NCBI GenBank assembly: GCA_033297205.1
Contig: MU859074.1
Location: forward strand, 237,768 to 301,767
DNA: 64,000 nucleotides
Direction of reading: 5' to 3'
Origin: Pseudoneurospora amorphoporcata
Taxonomy: Eukaryota; Ascomycota; Sordariomycetes; Sordariales; Sordariaceae
Shown here: piece after piece, positions 50,002 through 59,644 of the stretch
Numbering within the stretch: position 1 is the first letter of the stretch
Layout: every line of letters starts with the position of its first letter
The notes under the pieces: generated by a model
Seen by the model: the letters and a program-made list of their open reading frames with translations, nothing else
What the model was told of the DNA's origin: nothing
Databases searched by the model: none
Made by a program: the position numbers and the translations under genes

Positions 50002-50896
50002 CAGCTGATGTTTTCATCCTAGCTCAGTCTTTTTGGCTCTGCGTGCGCTATCATAAGCCTTTCTTGGACAGGTTTCGTTTTTCCATTTTTGGCTGTCCGG
50101 AGCATCTCCCAGTCTCCTTCCTTGATCTAAGAATGGAAGATGTCGTTATGTGATTAGTAAGCCCTTTTTTTCCATTTAAGCTAGCCTCTAGTTCATCATG
50201 CTCAGCCGGACTTTAAGAGCGTGAGTGGTCGCCTTATCTCCGACCTCTGTCACTTGTTCCACTCTGTACGATCATGGGAGTTTTGGATGGAACGGGCGAG
50301 GAAATTTGTACCGCGAAACCGGCATCGCGACTTCCTTCTGGCCATTGGGTGCGGGGTAGGTGTTACTTTTGACACTGACAGAATACTAACGCTGTCCCCC
50401 ACGGTGGATGTAACCTGCCCCTTCCACTTTCTCCGATGGTCTTGACAGGTACTCGGGGGTGCTCGTGTAAGTCTCAAGCTGCGTCTGGTGGTCTAGTATA
50501 CCTAGTATCTGTTGTCAATGATGCTTCTTCATAATGCCACCGTGATCCCCAGCTTCACCTTCATCCCTTGACACTCTGTGAGAAGATTCTGGGCGTTTGC
50601 TGCACAGACCGCTAGTCCTTTGCGCTGCAGGGCTCTTTGCCCTGCACCCTTCTTTGACAGCGGATCTGGCACCTCCCAGAATCCCCTCCTTTGCAGACCT
50701 TCCTCCTCTTTGTATTACTAGCTTTATATAGTTGGTGATCCCATCCAGCTTCAGATAGCTGGATCCCTCAATATCATCATTCCCATCATTTTCGTGATCC
50801 ATCTCATACACTCCCTCGCTTTACTCTTCTACTTATTACTTCCGAGTGTCCACCAGCAACCTACAACACACACGCACACAAGTCACAACTCACAAG
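50002..50896. other. Intergenic stretch, no gene seen
   Basis: Lies between tRNA-Arg and the aldo/keto reductase relic. A T run near 50165 follows the tRNA but is too distant to be its terminator. The last 100 bases look like a normal promoter and leader (AC-rich, cacacacgcacaca). Confidence 0.4.
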
Positions 50897-51698
50897 ATGC
50901 CCGAACTGCCAGCCAGCCTCAAGGAGTCTGTTGAGAACTCCAAATATGAATACCGACGGCTAGGCAAGAGCGGTCTCCGCGTTTCTGTGCCCATCTTTGG
51001 CTGCATGAGCTTCGGTGATCGACGGACCCTGATCTCCGTGGCTTCTTCTTTCCTTCCCAGATTGCTGCCTCCAAGGACTACGTCAACCAGCACGGCTTGT
51101 CGCGGGCCGCCATCTTCAACGCTGTCGAGGCCTCTCTCCGGCGCCTAGATACGCCCTACATCGATCTGCTACAGATCCACCGCTTCGATCTACACACTCC
51201 TATCGAAGAGACCATGAAGGCTTTGCACGACCTGGTGCAGTCCGGCAGGGTGCGTTACATACGACACTGGTGTTGGCTTGATCCTGTGGGCTCCTTTGTG
51301 CCGTGGCCACTTGGCTCGCAGACCCCACCAGTTTGGCAGCACCAAGAGGAGTCAAGGGAAGAAAGAGACAACGTCTGGAACACACGGCACTGTTGAGCCC
51401 GACCTCACAATTATCAACCGTGCGGTTGAGATTGCGGATAAGCATGAGTGGCTGGTAGGTTTTGTCGACAAAAGAACCCATCGACACCCCAATATGAAGA
51501 GGTTACTAACTGTACTTGAAGATCTCCCACGTCGCCTTGGCCCGGATTGCTAAGCGTGTCACCAGTCCAATCATTGGGTTTGGCAGCGTTGAACGTCTGG
51601 AAGAAGCAATTTCCGCTAGAGGCAAGGTTTTGACGGAGGAGGAAGAGAATTATTTGGAGGAACTGTATAAGCTCAAGACTATCAATGGACACTCTTAG
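50897..51698 (+). pseudogene. Aldo/keto reductase gene remnant
   Basis: The start is intact ([40 protein letters not shown]), matching the yeast AAD/fungal aldo-keto reductase group. The conserved TIM-barrel segment with the catalytic Asp/Tyr is then missing; the sequence resumes after TTCCCAG at 51061 with [34 protein letters not shown] and [19 protein letters not shown]. Another block is lost after 51263, and the frame changes before [14 protein letters not shown]. Near 51454 a canonical intron (GTAGGT to TACTAAC to GAAG) still separates KHEW and ISHVALARIAKR, and the C-terminus RGKVLTEEEENYLEELY is readable. Two internal deletions and a frame shift make a working NADPH-dependent reductase unlikely. 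It sits at the border of the transposon island. Confidence 0.78.
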
Positions 51699-52529
51699 TC
51701 TAAATCTCAACCCAGACTGCTCATCTGGGGATGAGGGCCTTTCTAATTCGTACTCAGCCATTACATCTTGGTCTTATAAGGTTTAGGATAGATTGGGATA
51801 TATCTCGTCTCTCATGCTAGGAGTACCAAGCTAACAAACAAACTAGCATTACATTGTATCTAGAGGTACCTACATACGGTAGATACCTCTAGGTAATCTC
51901 CTAGGTAGCACAGTAGCTCCCATTTCATGTTATACCTTATTCTCCTTATTGAACCATGCCATTAACCAATATAGAATCTACCTTACTCAACCCTATTTTA
52001 TTCTGGCGTTATCTCACAAGATTAGATTACCCCAAGTTACATTTTGGCACATCCTTCATATGCGCCGCCAGTTGGCAGTAGAGGTAGGTACCTGAAATTT
52101 CTCCCCTTATAAAATAGCTTCCATAGTGTTACAACACTGTTACAGCTAAAAGCGGGAGTTTGATGTTGAGGCTTGATCCAGGCCCTAGTCTCTCCATAGC
52201 CAAAAGCGACTGAGATGCTCTCTAGCACGATACGCAGATCGGGAGTTTTTCGCGGTCCCCAGATTGACTCGTGCCAGTTGGGCGGAATATTTCTTCAGAA
52301 AACGTAAGAATTAAAACAACAAAAGAAACACTTAGTAACGACCAACTGCAGCCAACCTGCCCCCCTCTAAAAGATTGGCCGACTGAAACAACCCCGGCAG
52401 GGTGATTACTATTCTAGCCTGAATGTGTTCATCACATCGATACGCTACGAACACATATACTATATCGCCTCTAGCACACTTGCCCAACACACCTTACGAT
52501 TACTCTAATACCCTTTCTGCCTATTCTAC
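51699..52529. other. AT-rich border of the transposon island
   Basis: No gene is seen. Base composition turns AT-rich here. Several CCTAGGTA/TACCTAGA palindromic motifs occur near 51865-51905. Confidence 0.45.
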
Positions 52530-52946
52530 CTATCCAGCGCTTGAGCTTAACACTGTACGATATCAGCATCACATATCATACAAAAGTCACATAATAGTCG
52601 AGAGTGAGAGTGGGAAGGTACTTACCATCTGGTAATAGATTCCACGCATCTTTAACAGTGTCGCATGGTTTCCCTTTTCAAACACGCAGCCATCTCCAAG
52701 AACAAAAATGATATCAGCGTTCTGAATAGTGGCAAGCCGGTGAGCCGCCACGATCATTGTTTTGTTCTTCTTGGTCCTTTCGAAAACGGCTTGTACGGCC
52801 CTTTCGATGTCGCCATCCAGATTTGATGTGGCTTCGTCTAGGAGAAGCAAGCGAGGATTCTATATCAAGGCCCTTATAATGGAAAAGCGTTGTTTCTGCC
52901 CACTAGACAATGTCACACCTCTTGATTCGATCTCAGTACCATAGCG
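52530..52946 (-). pseudogene. ABC transporter, C-terminal half of a nucleotide-binding domain
   Basis: On the minus strand, GTEIESRGVTLSSGQKQRFS contains the ABC signature (LSSGQ), followed by Walker B and switch (LLLLDEATSNLDGD, IVAAHRLATI) and the C-terminal GNHATLLKMRGIYYQM. There is one stop between RALI and NPRLL, where a Gln or Trp codon is expected. After YYQM an intron (GTAAGT to CAG) leads to a short last exon in which CAG/CAA-derived stops interrupt AQALDR. The Walker A half is not here but at 53943-54549 on the plus strand. The right end of this fragment abuts a repeat that also abuts the other half. Confidence 0.85.
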
Positions 52947-53179
52947 GAAAAATGCAGATTAGGACATTCAATGTTTAGAAGGTACATCCTAGACTTCCAA
53001 TGTTGCTTTAACATTCAAAGTTGAAGGCGCTATAATATAGGGGGTTGCACTTGAAGAAAAACTTTAAGAAAATTTTTTTTTTCAAAGTCCTTCTTTTCTA
53101 CCTTCCTTCCCAACATCGCACTTCCCCTTTTTTATTAAGAAAAGCCCGCTCTTTCCTTCAGAAATAACTATTTAGTTTA
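52947..53179. mobile_element. One end of a DNA-transposon-like insertion in the ABC gene
   Basis: Bases 52947-52974 match 54550-54577 at 21 of 28 positions, and each copy starts exactly where an ABC half ends. In the present layout they are direct repeats, but undoing the inversion makes them inverted, as terminal repeats should be. The remainder is AT-rich without coding capacity. The last five bases (GTTTA) are the displaced target-site duplication of the chromovirus. Confidence 0.5.
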
Positions 53180-53547
53180 TGTGACGAACGGCAGTCTGAT
53201 CTGCCTAAGTGGGATAGCTGAAGGTAAAGACTATCAGTGCTGTGCGGTGAAGCCAAAAGGTTCACAACAAGTATAGTAGCGTTATACGTGTCTCGGTGAT
53301 AAAGATCAATTGACTACTGTCGAACTTATCTGACAATCTGCGTTCTCCAGTCGCCCTTATATCCATCTTGAGTCTTGCTTGCTCACTCGCGACTCCTGCT
53401 CACTGTGAGCACTTGCTTGGCGTAAGCACTATAGTATCACGCCTTCCTGGCCAATCCCAGACCTTGGGGTTACATCAACCAGTCCTAGAGTGGTGATAGT
53501 CTTCCAGCGGTTTGGTCGGCCCGTGTGTCCTGCTTAAGTTCGTAACA
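53180..53547 (-). mobile_element. Chromovirus-family LTR, reverse orientation, inversion junction
   Basis: A 368-bp LTR that reads TGTTACGAACTTAAGCAGGA to GTTCGTCACA on the minus strand. It is nearly identical to the 3' LTR at 63039 and has the same length; differences are almost all C-T/G-A. Its two flanks differ: GTTTA on the left and AGTAC on the right. The first is the reverse complement of TAAAC before the LTR at 54855, and the second is the reverse complement of GTACT after the LTR at 63406. The mismatched flanks mark it as a recombinant LTR. Confidence 0.92.
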
Positions 53548-53942
53548 AGTACCACGCACGTATAGTTTTCTGGGCCCCTATCCATTAATAAAAGAGGAAC
53601 ACCCACACTGTCATAGGTCTGGCGCCCAGTACTAGCATCTGGCACACAGTTAGCCAGACGACGAGTGCCAGCAATGCACGCCAAGCCGGCAAGGTACCGG
53701 CAGGCCCAGAGCCCGTTGGTCCCCTCCAGCCTCCATACGATTACCTCCCTAGACCGTGGGGCTGCCTCAGGCAGTCAGGCACCCATACCAGCGCACGGCC
53801 TTAAAGGATAGGCGACAAGGTCCGCCTTATGGGCTAGTCTTTTTTCTCTTTTCTTGTAGAACCTTAATTGATTATCTTGGTGTCAGCACCTGCGTATCGC
53901 TCTGCTGTCCCCTTACACACACCACTTGACTGAGGTAGCGTG
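53548..53942. other. Sequence between inverted LTR and ABC fragment
   Basis: No known element is recognised. It is less AT-rich than the surroundings. It may contain upstream ABC exons or introns too decayed to read. Confidence 0.35.
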
Positions 53943-54549
53943 GAGGACAATGACAGCAGTGTCAAAGTTGAGTTTCACAATGTACGGTTCAGATATTCAA
54001 CAAGGGATGTACTAGTGCTTAATGGCCTTGATATTACGGTTCGTCTCCGCTTCTACATTGAAATTTGGAGTGCATGACTGACACCAGTTACAATAGGTTA
54101 AGAAGACCTAGTTTGCTGCTATAGTTAGGTAGACCTTCTGGTAAGTAAAAAGATGAGAACGGGTTGTTATATCCTGACAACTGACATTAAAAAATTGCAG
54201 GTTCTGGGAAAACAACAGTGGTTTCGCTAATCGAAAGGTCAGTGGCCTGTGAGGAGCACACAACTAATGCATAGTATTCAGACAGCTAACAAACATACAG
54301 GTTTTATTCCGCGGATTCCGGTCAGATTCTTTACAATGAGACTGACATCTCGGCCGTCTGCCTTAAAGACTACCGTAGAGATATATCTCTTGTCTCGCAA
54401 GAATCTAATCTTTTCGATGGAACGACTAGAGAGAATATCCTCCTGGAGTAAACCCTGAAACTACAATAGAAGAGCAAGTCCAACAGGCCTATCGTGACGC
54501 CGAGATCCACTTCATCACGTCTCTCCTAGACGGCTACAATACCGTACTA
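53943..54549 (+). pseudogene. ABC transporter, N-terminal half of the same nucleotide-binding domain
   Basis: On the plus strand EDNDSSVKVEFHNVRFRYST leads to RDVLVLNGLDIT (strand before Walker A). After an intron comes GSGKTTVVSLIER (Walker A), and after a second intron FYSADSGQILYNETDISAV and RRDISLVSQESNLFDGT (Q-loop). The end, AYRDAEIHFITSLLDGYNTVL, precedes the break at 54550. Introns interrupt at codon boundaries expected for a real gene. Several stops stand where Gln is expected. The second half of this domain, beginning GTEIESRG, is on the opposite strand at 52946. Together they would make one complete nucleotide-binding domain of a full-size or half-size exporter. Confidence 0.82.
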
Positions 54550-54854
54550 GAAATATGCGCTATACGACATTAAATGTGCTGTCCAGGAACCAATGTAAAT
54601 AAAACTTTTGATCAGACTAAAACTTCTGATATTAATTTGATATCCAATGTTCAATACCCTATGATAAAAGAAAAAAATAAAAGGCTAGCCTCTAATTCTA
54701 GAAGGCCTTTTAGAAGGCTAATAAATCTTTTTTTTTTTTTCCCTTTTTTCTTTTTTCTGTTCTTTTTTTTTCTAACAAAAATTTTGGTCATAGGAGGAAT
54801 CGAACACGAGTCTAAAGATAAAGAACTACTTCATTAACCACTTAGCTACTAAAC
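54550..54854. mobile_element. Other end of the DNA-transposon-like insertion
   Basis: Begins with the 28-base repeat shared with 52947-52974 and runs to the TAAAC target duplication (54850-54854) of the chromovirus. It contains a long T-rich tract (54729-54772) and a degenerate tRNA-like sequence on the minus strand. No transposase reading frame is present. Confidence 0.5.
54786..54848 (-). pseudogene. Degenerate tRNA-like sequence followed by an A-rich tail
   Basis: On the minus strand TAGCTAAGTGGTTAATG resembles a tRNA D arm, and GTGTTCGATTCC is a good B-box, followed by CCTATGACCA where the 3' acceptor should be. The stems do not pair well (many C-T/G-A changes). About ten bases further the minus strand becomes an A-rich tract of some 45 bases. 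A tRNA head plus A tail is the layout of a SINE or a tailed tRNA retro-copy. The chromovirus inserted within a few bases of its 5' end. Confidence 0.4.
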
Positions 54855-55488
54855 TGTTACGAACTTAAGCGGCACTAGGGTCGCTCAAGATCCGACCACT
54901 CACTAGTAATAACCAATGTAACACCCGGGAGGTCAAGCACGGGCCAGAAGGGCGTACTGTGACAAGGGCAGTAATCTGGGCTTGGAACAGTAGTTCAATT
55001 CAGCTAATAAACTACTTTGGTCTCGAAAGCCTTGTTGATCTTCTCAACCTCCAGAAGAAGGTTGGGTCTTCAAGACCTTCTTATGCCAAAGGGAATTGGT
55101 ACGTACTTGAGGTACGCATCAAGCCTTGTCGCCTGAGGCTTCAAGACATCTATCTAGCAGTCTGCATACGTGTGGCTCTTCCTGAATGCCTTCATCCATT
55201 CTCTATCTTCCTTTTGGCGCTGTCCTTCATCCGGGCGCCCTGCTTCTTGCTTGGTTGGCTGTGGTTGCTTCTGGGATGACCGTGGCCGAGGGCCGGCCGC
55301 GGGTCTGGCCGTGGGTCCGGCCGCGGGTCTGGCCGTGGGTCCGGCCGAGGTGGGTGTTGTGGCCGGAGGCCACTGAGCATCTTGAGGTTAATGCTAGGCG
55401 TTGAGGCTCTGTTGAGTCTTGCGATCCTAACCCCTGGACTGTGGGCAATGTCCGTGTGACATGTATGCAGGTGCTCACTGACGCACGG
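54855..55488 (+). mobile_element. Truncated LTR, itself split by a second-family LTR
   Basis: 54855-54957 match the first 103 bases of the solo LTR at 59236. The match resumes at 55462 (TGTATGCAGGTGCTCACTGA) and stops at 55488, where a complete LTR begins. The LTR interior after that point is missing, so this is a composite 5' end made by nested insertion or LTR recombination. Confidence 0.8.
54958..55461 (+). mobile_element. Second-family solo-LTR-like element, copy 1
   Basis: 504 bp, starting TGTGACAAGGGCAG and ending TGTCCGTGTGACA. It interrupts the LTR that starts at 54855. The flanks are CGTAC and TGTAT, a 5-bp duplication that differs by two C-T changes. Its ends and much of its interior match the reverse complement of 61642-61935, but it is about 200 bp longer and carries a GC-rich tandem repeat (GGCCGCGGGTCTGGCCGTGG twice, about 55294-55345). 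Confidence 0.8.
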
Positions 55489-55932
55489 TGTTACGAACTT
55501 AAGCAGCACGAGGGCCGCCCGGACCACCAACAACGGACGATGTAACCCCAGGGGCTAGGGTTGGGGTAGAGGTCGTATGCAGGTGCTCACGACTAAGCGA
55601 GGCGCTCACGAAGGAACAGGCGCTCACGGTGAGCAGGCATCCACGGTGAGCCAGATATCGTTGGTGAGCAAGCACACAACACTAGATAGACTTATGGGAC
55701 TCACTGGTTGTGAGTAGCCTAAGACAAATATCTCGCAAAGGGCGAGTAGGTATAAAGGGGCGATTGGAGAACTCAGATTGTCAGATAGTTCGACAGTAGT
55801 CAATTAATCTTATCACCGAAACACATATAACGCTACCATACTTATTATAAACCTTTTAGCTTCACCGAACAGCACTAATAGTCTTTACCTTCAGCTATCC
55901 CACTTAGGCAGATCAAACTACCGTTCGTCACA
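55489..55932 (+). mobile_element. Complete 5' LTR of the chromovirus
   Basis: 444 bp, TGTTACGAACTTAAGCAGCA to CCGTTCGTCACA, with TG/CA ends. A likely TATA box (GTATAAAGG near 55751) marks the U3 promoter. The U3 holds many GCTCAC and GTGAGC words in both orientations. It is 76 bp longer than the 3' LTR because of this repeat region, so the two LTRs may not come from the same insertion event. No primer-binding site with the usual TGG start follows at 55933. Confidence 0.88.
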
Positions 55933-56066
55933 CGTTGACTACTCCCTTTAGCCTATCTCAGATAATGTACTAAAGGTATCTTCGCTTCACTATATCTTCC
56001 TCCGCCGGACCCACCATTCAGGGCGAACCCCTAAACGTCACTGCCGTACATCAGCAGCTCAAGGCT

Positions 56067-57128
56067 ATGCAGGACTGCATCAACCAGCTGGAAGCACAGC
56101 TCCAGGCCGAGTCCGGACGCCCTGAAGCGAAGGCGAGAGAAGGAACTTCTCCCAAGGAACGCAAGAGAGTTAAGTTGTCCGCACCCAGAAAGTTCGATGG
56201 CCAGCAGGCCGCCCTCGCAGGATTTTTGATCCAGATGCAGACCTATCTTCACTTCTACGAGGACCAGTTTGCTTCTGAGTTCGAGAAGGTAACCTACGCC
56301 GGAACTCGACTCGTGGACAAAGCTCTCACTTGGTTCGAACCCATCCTCAAAGACTACTACGAAAATGGAGATCAAGCCACGGACTTCACCAAGAAGGTCT
56401 TGAACTCCTACGCCGACTTCACTGAAGTACTCTCCAGAGTCTTTGGAGAAAAGGATGAGACTCGACGCGCACAAGAACGCCTGACCCATCTCCGCCAAAC
56501 CAAGTCTGCTTTAGCCTACGCTGTACTCTTCAAGCAGGACGCCCTACGCAGCAACATCAACGACGATGGACTAATGCAGTTGTTCTACAACGGTCTCAAG
56601 GAGAGAGTCAAGGACGAACTCTACAAGGAGGACAGGCCTGAGTCCATTGATGCTTATATGGATAAGGCCATCCGTATCGACGACCGCCAGTTCCAGCGAG
56701 AACAATAAAAGAAAGGTAGGACGTTTGCCTTCGTTCCTCTCAGGTCTAGCGGCAACAGTAACAACACTAAGAAGAAGCGGACCTAGGGTACACACATTTC
56801 TGGAACCACCTACTCTGGACCTATAGAAATCGACGCTGCACAAGCCAGTCAAGGCAAACGGGACCTCTCTCAGGTCACGTGTTTCAACTGTGGGAAGAAA
56901 GGGCACATGAAGAAGGATTGCCGTGTCCCTAAGCAGTTGAAGTGGAAGAAAGCTGAGGCCGCAGCGGTAGAAGAGGCGAGGGTAGTCGAGATCGCCAGCA
57001 TCGACTACGACCAGGACGATCTCGAGGATGCTATGGACCGAGCTCAAGATTACGACCTCGAAGCACAATGGGACACATCCAACGGGCTTGATGAAGAGGA
57101 CAGCCAGATTCATCGGGCGCCAACATAG
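56067..57128 (+). pseudogene. Chromovirus gag with CCHC zinc knuckle, interrupted
   Basis: One reading frame runs from MQDCINQLEAQLQAE through a capsid-like region (ARREE-type helices, KFDGQQAALAGFLIQMQTYL, WFEPILKDYYENGD, ALRSNINDDGLMQLFYNGLK) to the zinc knuckle CFNCGKKGHMKKDC and an acidic tail (DYDQDDLEDAMD). Two stops interrupt it, TAA at 56706-56708 and TAG near 56785, both explicable as CAA/CAG changes. Gag would form the virus-like particle and bind the RNA. The frame may begin upstream of the first Met (SSAGPTIQGEP region). Confidence 0.85.
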
Positions 57129-58149
57129 GAAGAAGTCAGCTGTATCGCGACTATAGATCGAAAACTCCTTACGATCGCACACGTTATAGGTACCTCCCCA
57201 TCCACAACACTACCATCGACGCCTGAGACCGAAAGAAGCGACATTCGGGATCTTATCAACCCGTACGGACCCCCCAACAACGATGCTACCAGTCACTGGA
57301 CAGATCCACTGGAGGAATATCACTGGAAGAGCCAGGAAAACGAGAAGTGTGACGACTTTTGGGAAAAGCGAGCAGTCGTCATTGAGGGGAAAAGCACCAG
57401 GGATTGGGAAGAGCTGCCCAGAACGACAAGGGCCTACCAGCCAGTCAAAGAAGACACAGCCCAGATGCACCCCCTACACTTCGCGCACTACCGGATGCCG
57501 TGGTTCCAGTGCATCACTGATGGATGCCACGAGCATTATAGGAAGAAACGGGACAACCGCTTCTGGCCTACCAGGAGACTGGATACGCATAGACAACCTA
57601 AGCCAGTCACCCGCACTTACAGCCGAGGCAACCCCCAAGACACCATCATTATTGACGAATGGTTCGCGTTCAGCCTATGACCATTCAGAAAACAGGAAGA
57701 ATGGCTATTCCCTAGAAGGCTCACAGCCTAACCGCTCAATGTATACACTTGTACGGGCTGGGGAAATACTAATTCCCACTAGGAATAGTGTCTGACGGCC
57801 GACTGTTCTATTCATATGAGACAGAAAGCTAAGGCTTACGGGACAGAAGTCGACTCGGATAGTAACACCGAGGAAGAGAAAGCCATCCATCTGGCTTGGT
57901 TACAGGAACACAGCTCGCTGGACGAGCCGGAACCTGAAGAAGAGGACGCTCTTAACGACCATCGCTAGGAATTGGGAAACGGCTTAGGGCCTTCAGGGAG
58001 GCCCGACGAAAACTAAGTCCCTGAACGAAATAGATCATCCGACGATGCAGCCGTCGGAAGGATAGGATCCAAGACCCCACAGCACCTATGGAGGTCGCAG
58101 CTGCAGAAGAAGGGAAGGAGGACCAGCGACTCAAAGTCGTGGCCTACTA
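57129..58149 (+). pseudogene. Gag-pol linker region of the chromovirus
   Basis: Two open stretches (57283-57795 and 57465-57680) overlap in different frames. The piece with FWEKRAVVIEGKSTRDWEEL and MHPLHFAHYRMPWFQCITDG has protein-like composition but no domain I recognise. It continues the gag frame toward protease. Confidence 0.5.
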
Positions 58150-59235
58150 GAAGGATTACCAAGCCCTCGCGCTGGTAGATTTCGGAGCTTAGTTAAACCT
58201 CATCTCACCCAAGTTCGTCAACTAACTGAGAATCCCTTAGAAAAAGAAAAAGGCACCTTTTGTAGTAAAAGGACCTTTTAAGACCCAGATCGTGAAAAGG
58301 AAAACGTTACCACTTCCCATTACGGTAGAAGGAAAGACGGTCGAAATCAGCTTCGACATCGTCAATATAGAGCCAACTAAGAATATAATCCTAGAGCACC
58401 CATAGCATGTTGCATACGACCCAGACATCAGTTGGAAGGATGGTGGCCGCCTGCGTCCTAGGACGCACCCAACCACTGATGGGAAACCCAGAGCATAGAA
58501 GGAAGCGAACCAGGACGGCGACGTTCCTACGACCTTACCACAAGCAGTATAGGAAGTCATGATCTATACTATCGACAGAAGCGGTAAGGTTACGGAAGAA
58601 GGGTTAGTAACGTTGGTAGAGGTATCGGCAGTCAACGCTTAGTATAAGTTCGACTATTACTAGAACTAATAGACGGAAAAGCTGAAGGCGATAATTCCTA
58701 AAGAATATCGCGGACACCCAGCTTTCGTTAGCAAGCACCTTAAAGGACTACCACCACGAGGACCGTGGGACTATGAGATCAAGCTCAAAGAAGGAGCCAA
58801 GCTTAAGTTCTTTAAAGTGTATTATACTAATGAGAAACAGAACGAGGAATTAAGGAAGTATTTGGACGAAAACTTAAAGAGAGGGCACATTCGGGAACCC
58901 ACATCGTTAGTAGGGTACCCTATCCTCTTCGTGCTGAAGAAAGATAAAAAGCTACGACTTTATGTGGATTATAGGCAACTAAATTAGGAGACTGTAAGAA
59001 ACAATTATCTCCTACCTTTGATTTCGCGCATTCGGAATTAACTAGGAGGAGTACGATACTTCACGCGCCTTAATTTACCCGTCGCCTATGCCTATATCCG
59101 GATTAAGAAAGGAGACGAATAGAAGATAGTATTTTGTATACCCTACGGATATTACGAATACCTCGTTATACCCTTCGAGTTAATTAATATACCTATGATA
59201 TTCCAATCTATTATTGATTACGCGATCCGACCCTA

Positions 59236-59644
59236 TGTTACGAACTTAAGCGGCACTAGGGTCGCCCAAGACCCGACCACTCACTGGCGATAACCAGTGT
59301 AATACCCGGGAGGTTAAGCACGTGCCAGAAGGGCGTATGTAGGTGCTCACTGACGCACGGGCTCATAGTGAGCCAACACCAGAGTGAGCCATCACACATT
59401 CTATAGGGTTCACGACCGCGTGAACATCCGAGGACAGATATCTCGCAGTAGGGCGAGGAGGTATAAAGGGACTACGGGAGAACTCAGATTGTCAGATAGT
59501 TCAACAGTAGTCAATTGATCTTTATCACCGAGACACGTATAACGCTACCATACTTGTTGTAAACCTTTTGGCTTCACCGAACAGCACTGATAGTCTTTAC
59601 CTTCAGCTATCCCACTTAGGCAGATCAGACTGCCGTTCGTCACA
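59236..59644 (+). mobile_element. Solo LTR inserted in the reverse transcriptase
   Basis: 409 bp, TGTTACGAACTTAAGCGGCA to CGTTCGTCACA, flanked by a perfect 5-bp duplication CCCTA (59231-59235 and 59645-59649). The RT frame reads AIRPY before it and FDKFVICYLDDIL after it, so the insertion site is exact. It has fewer C-T changes than the surrounding pol, so it is probably younger. Confidence 0.95.
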
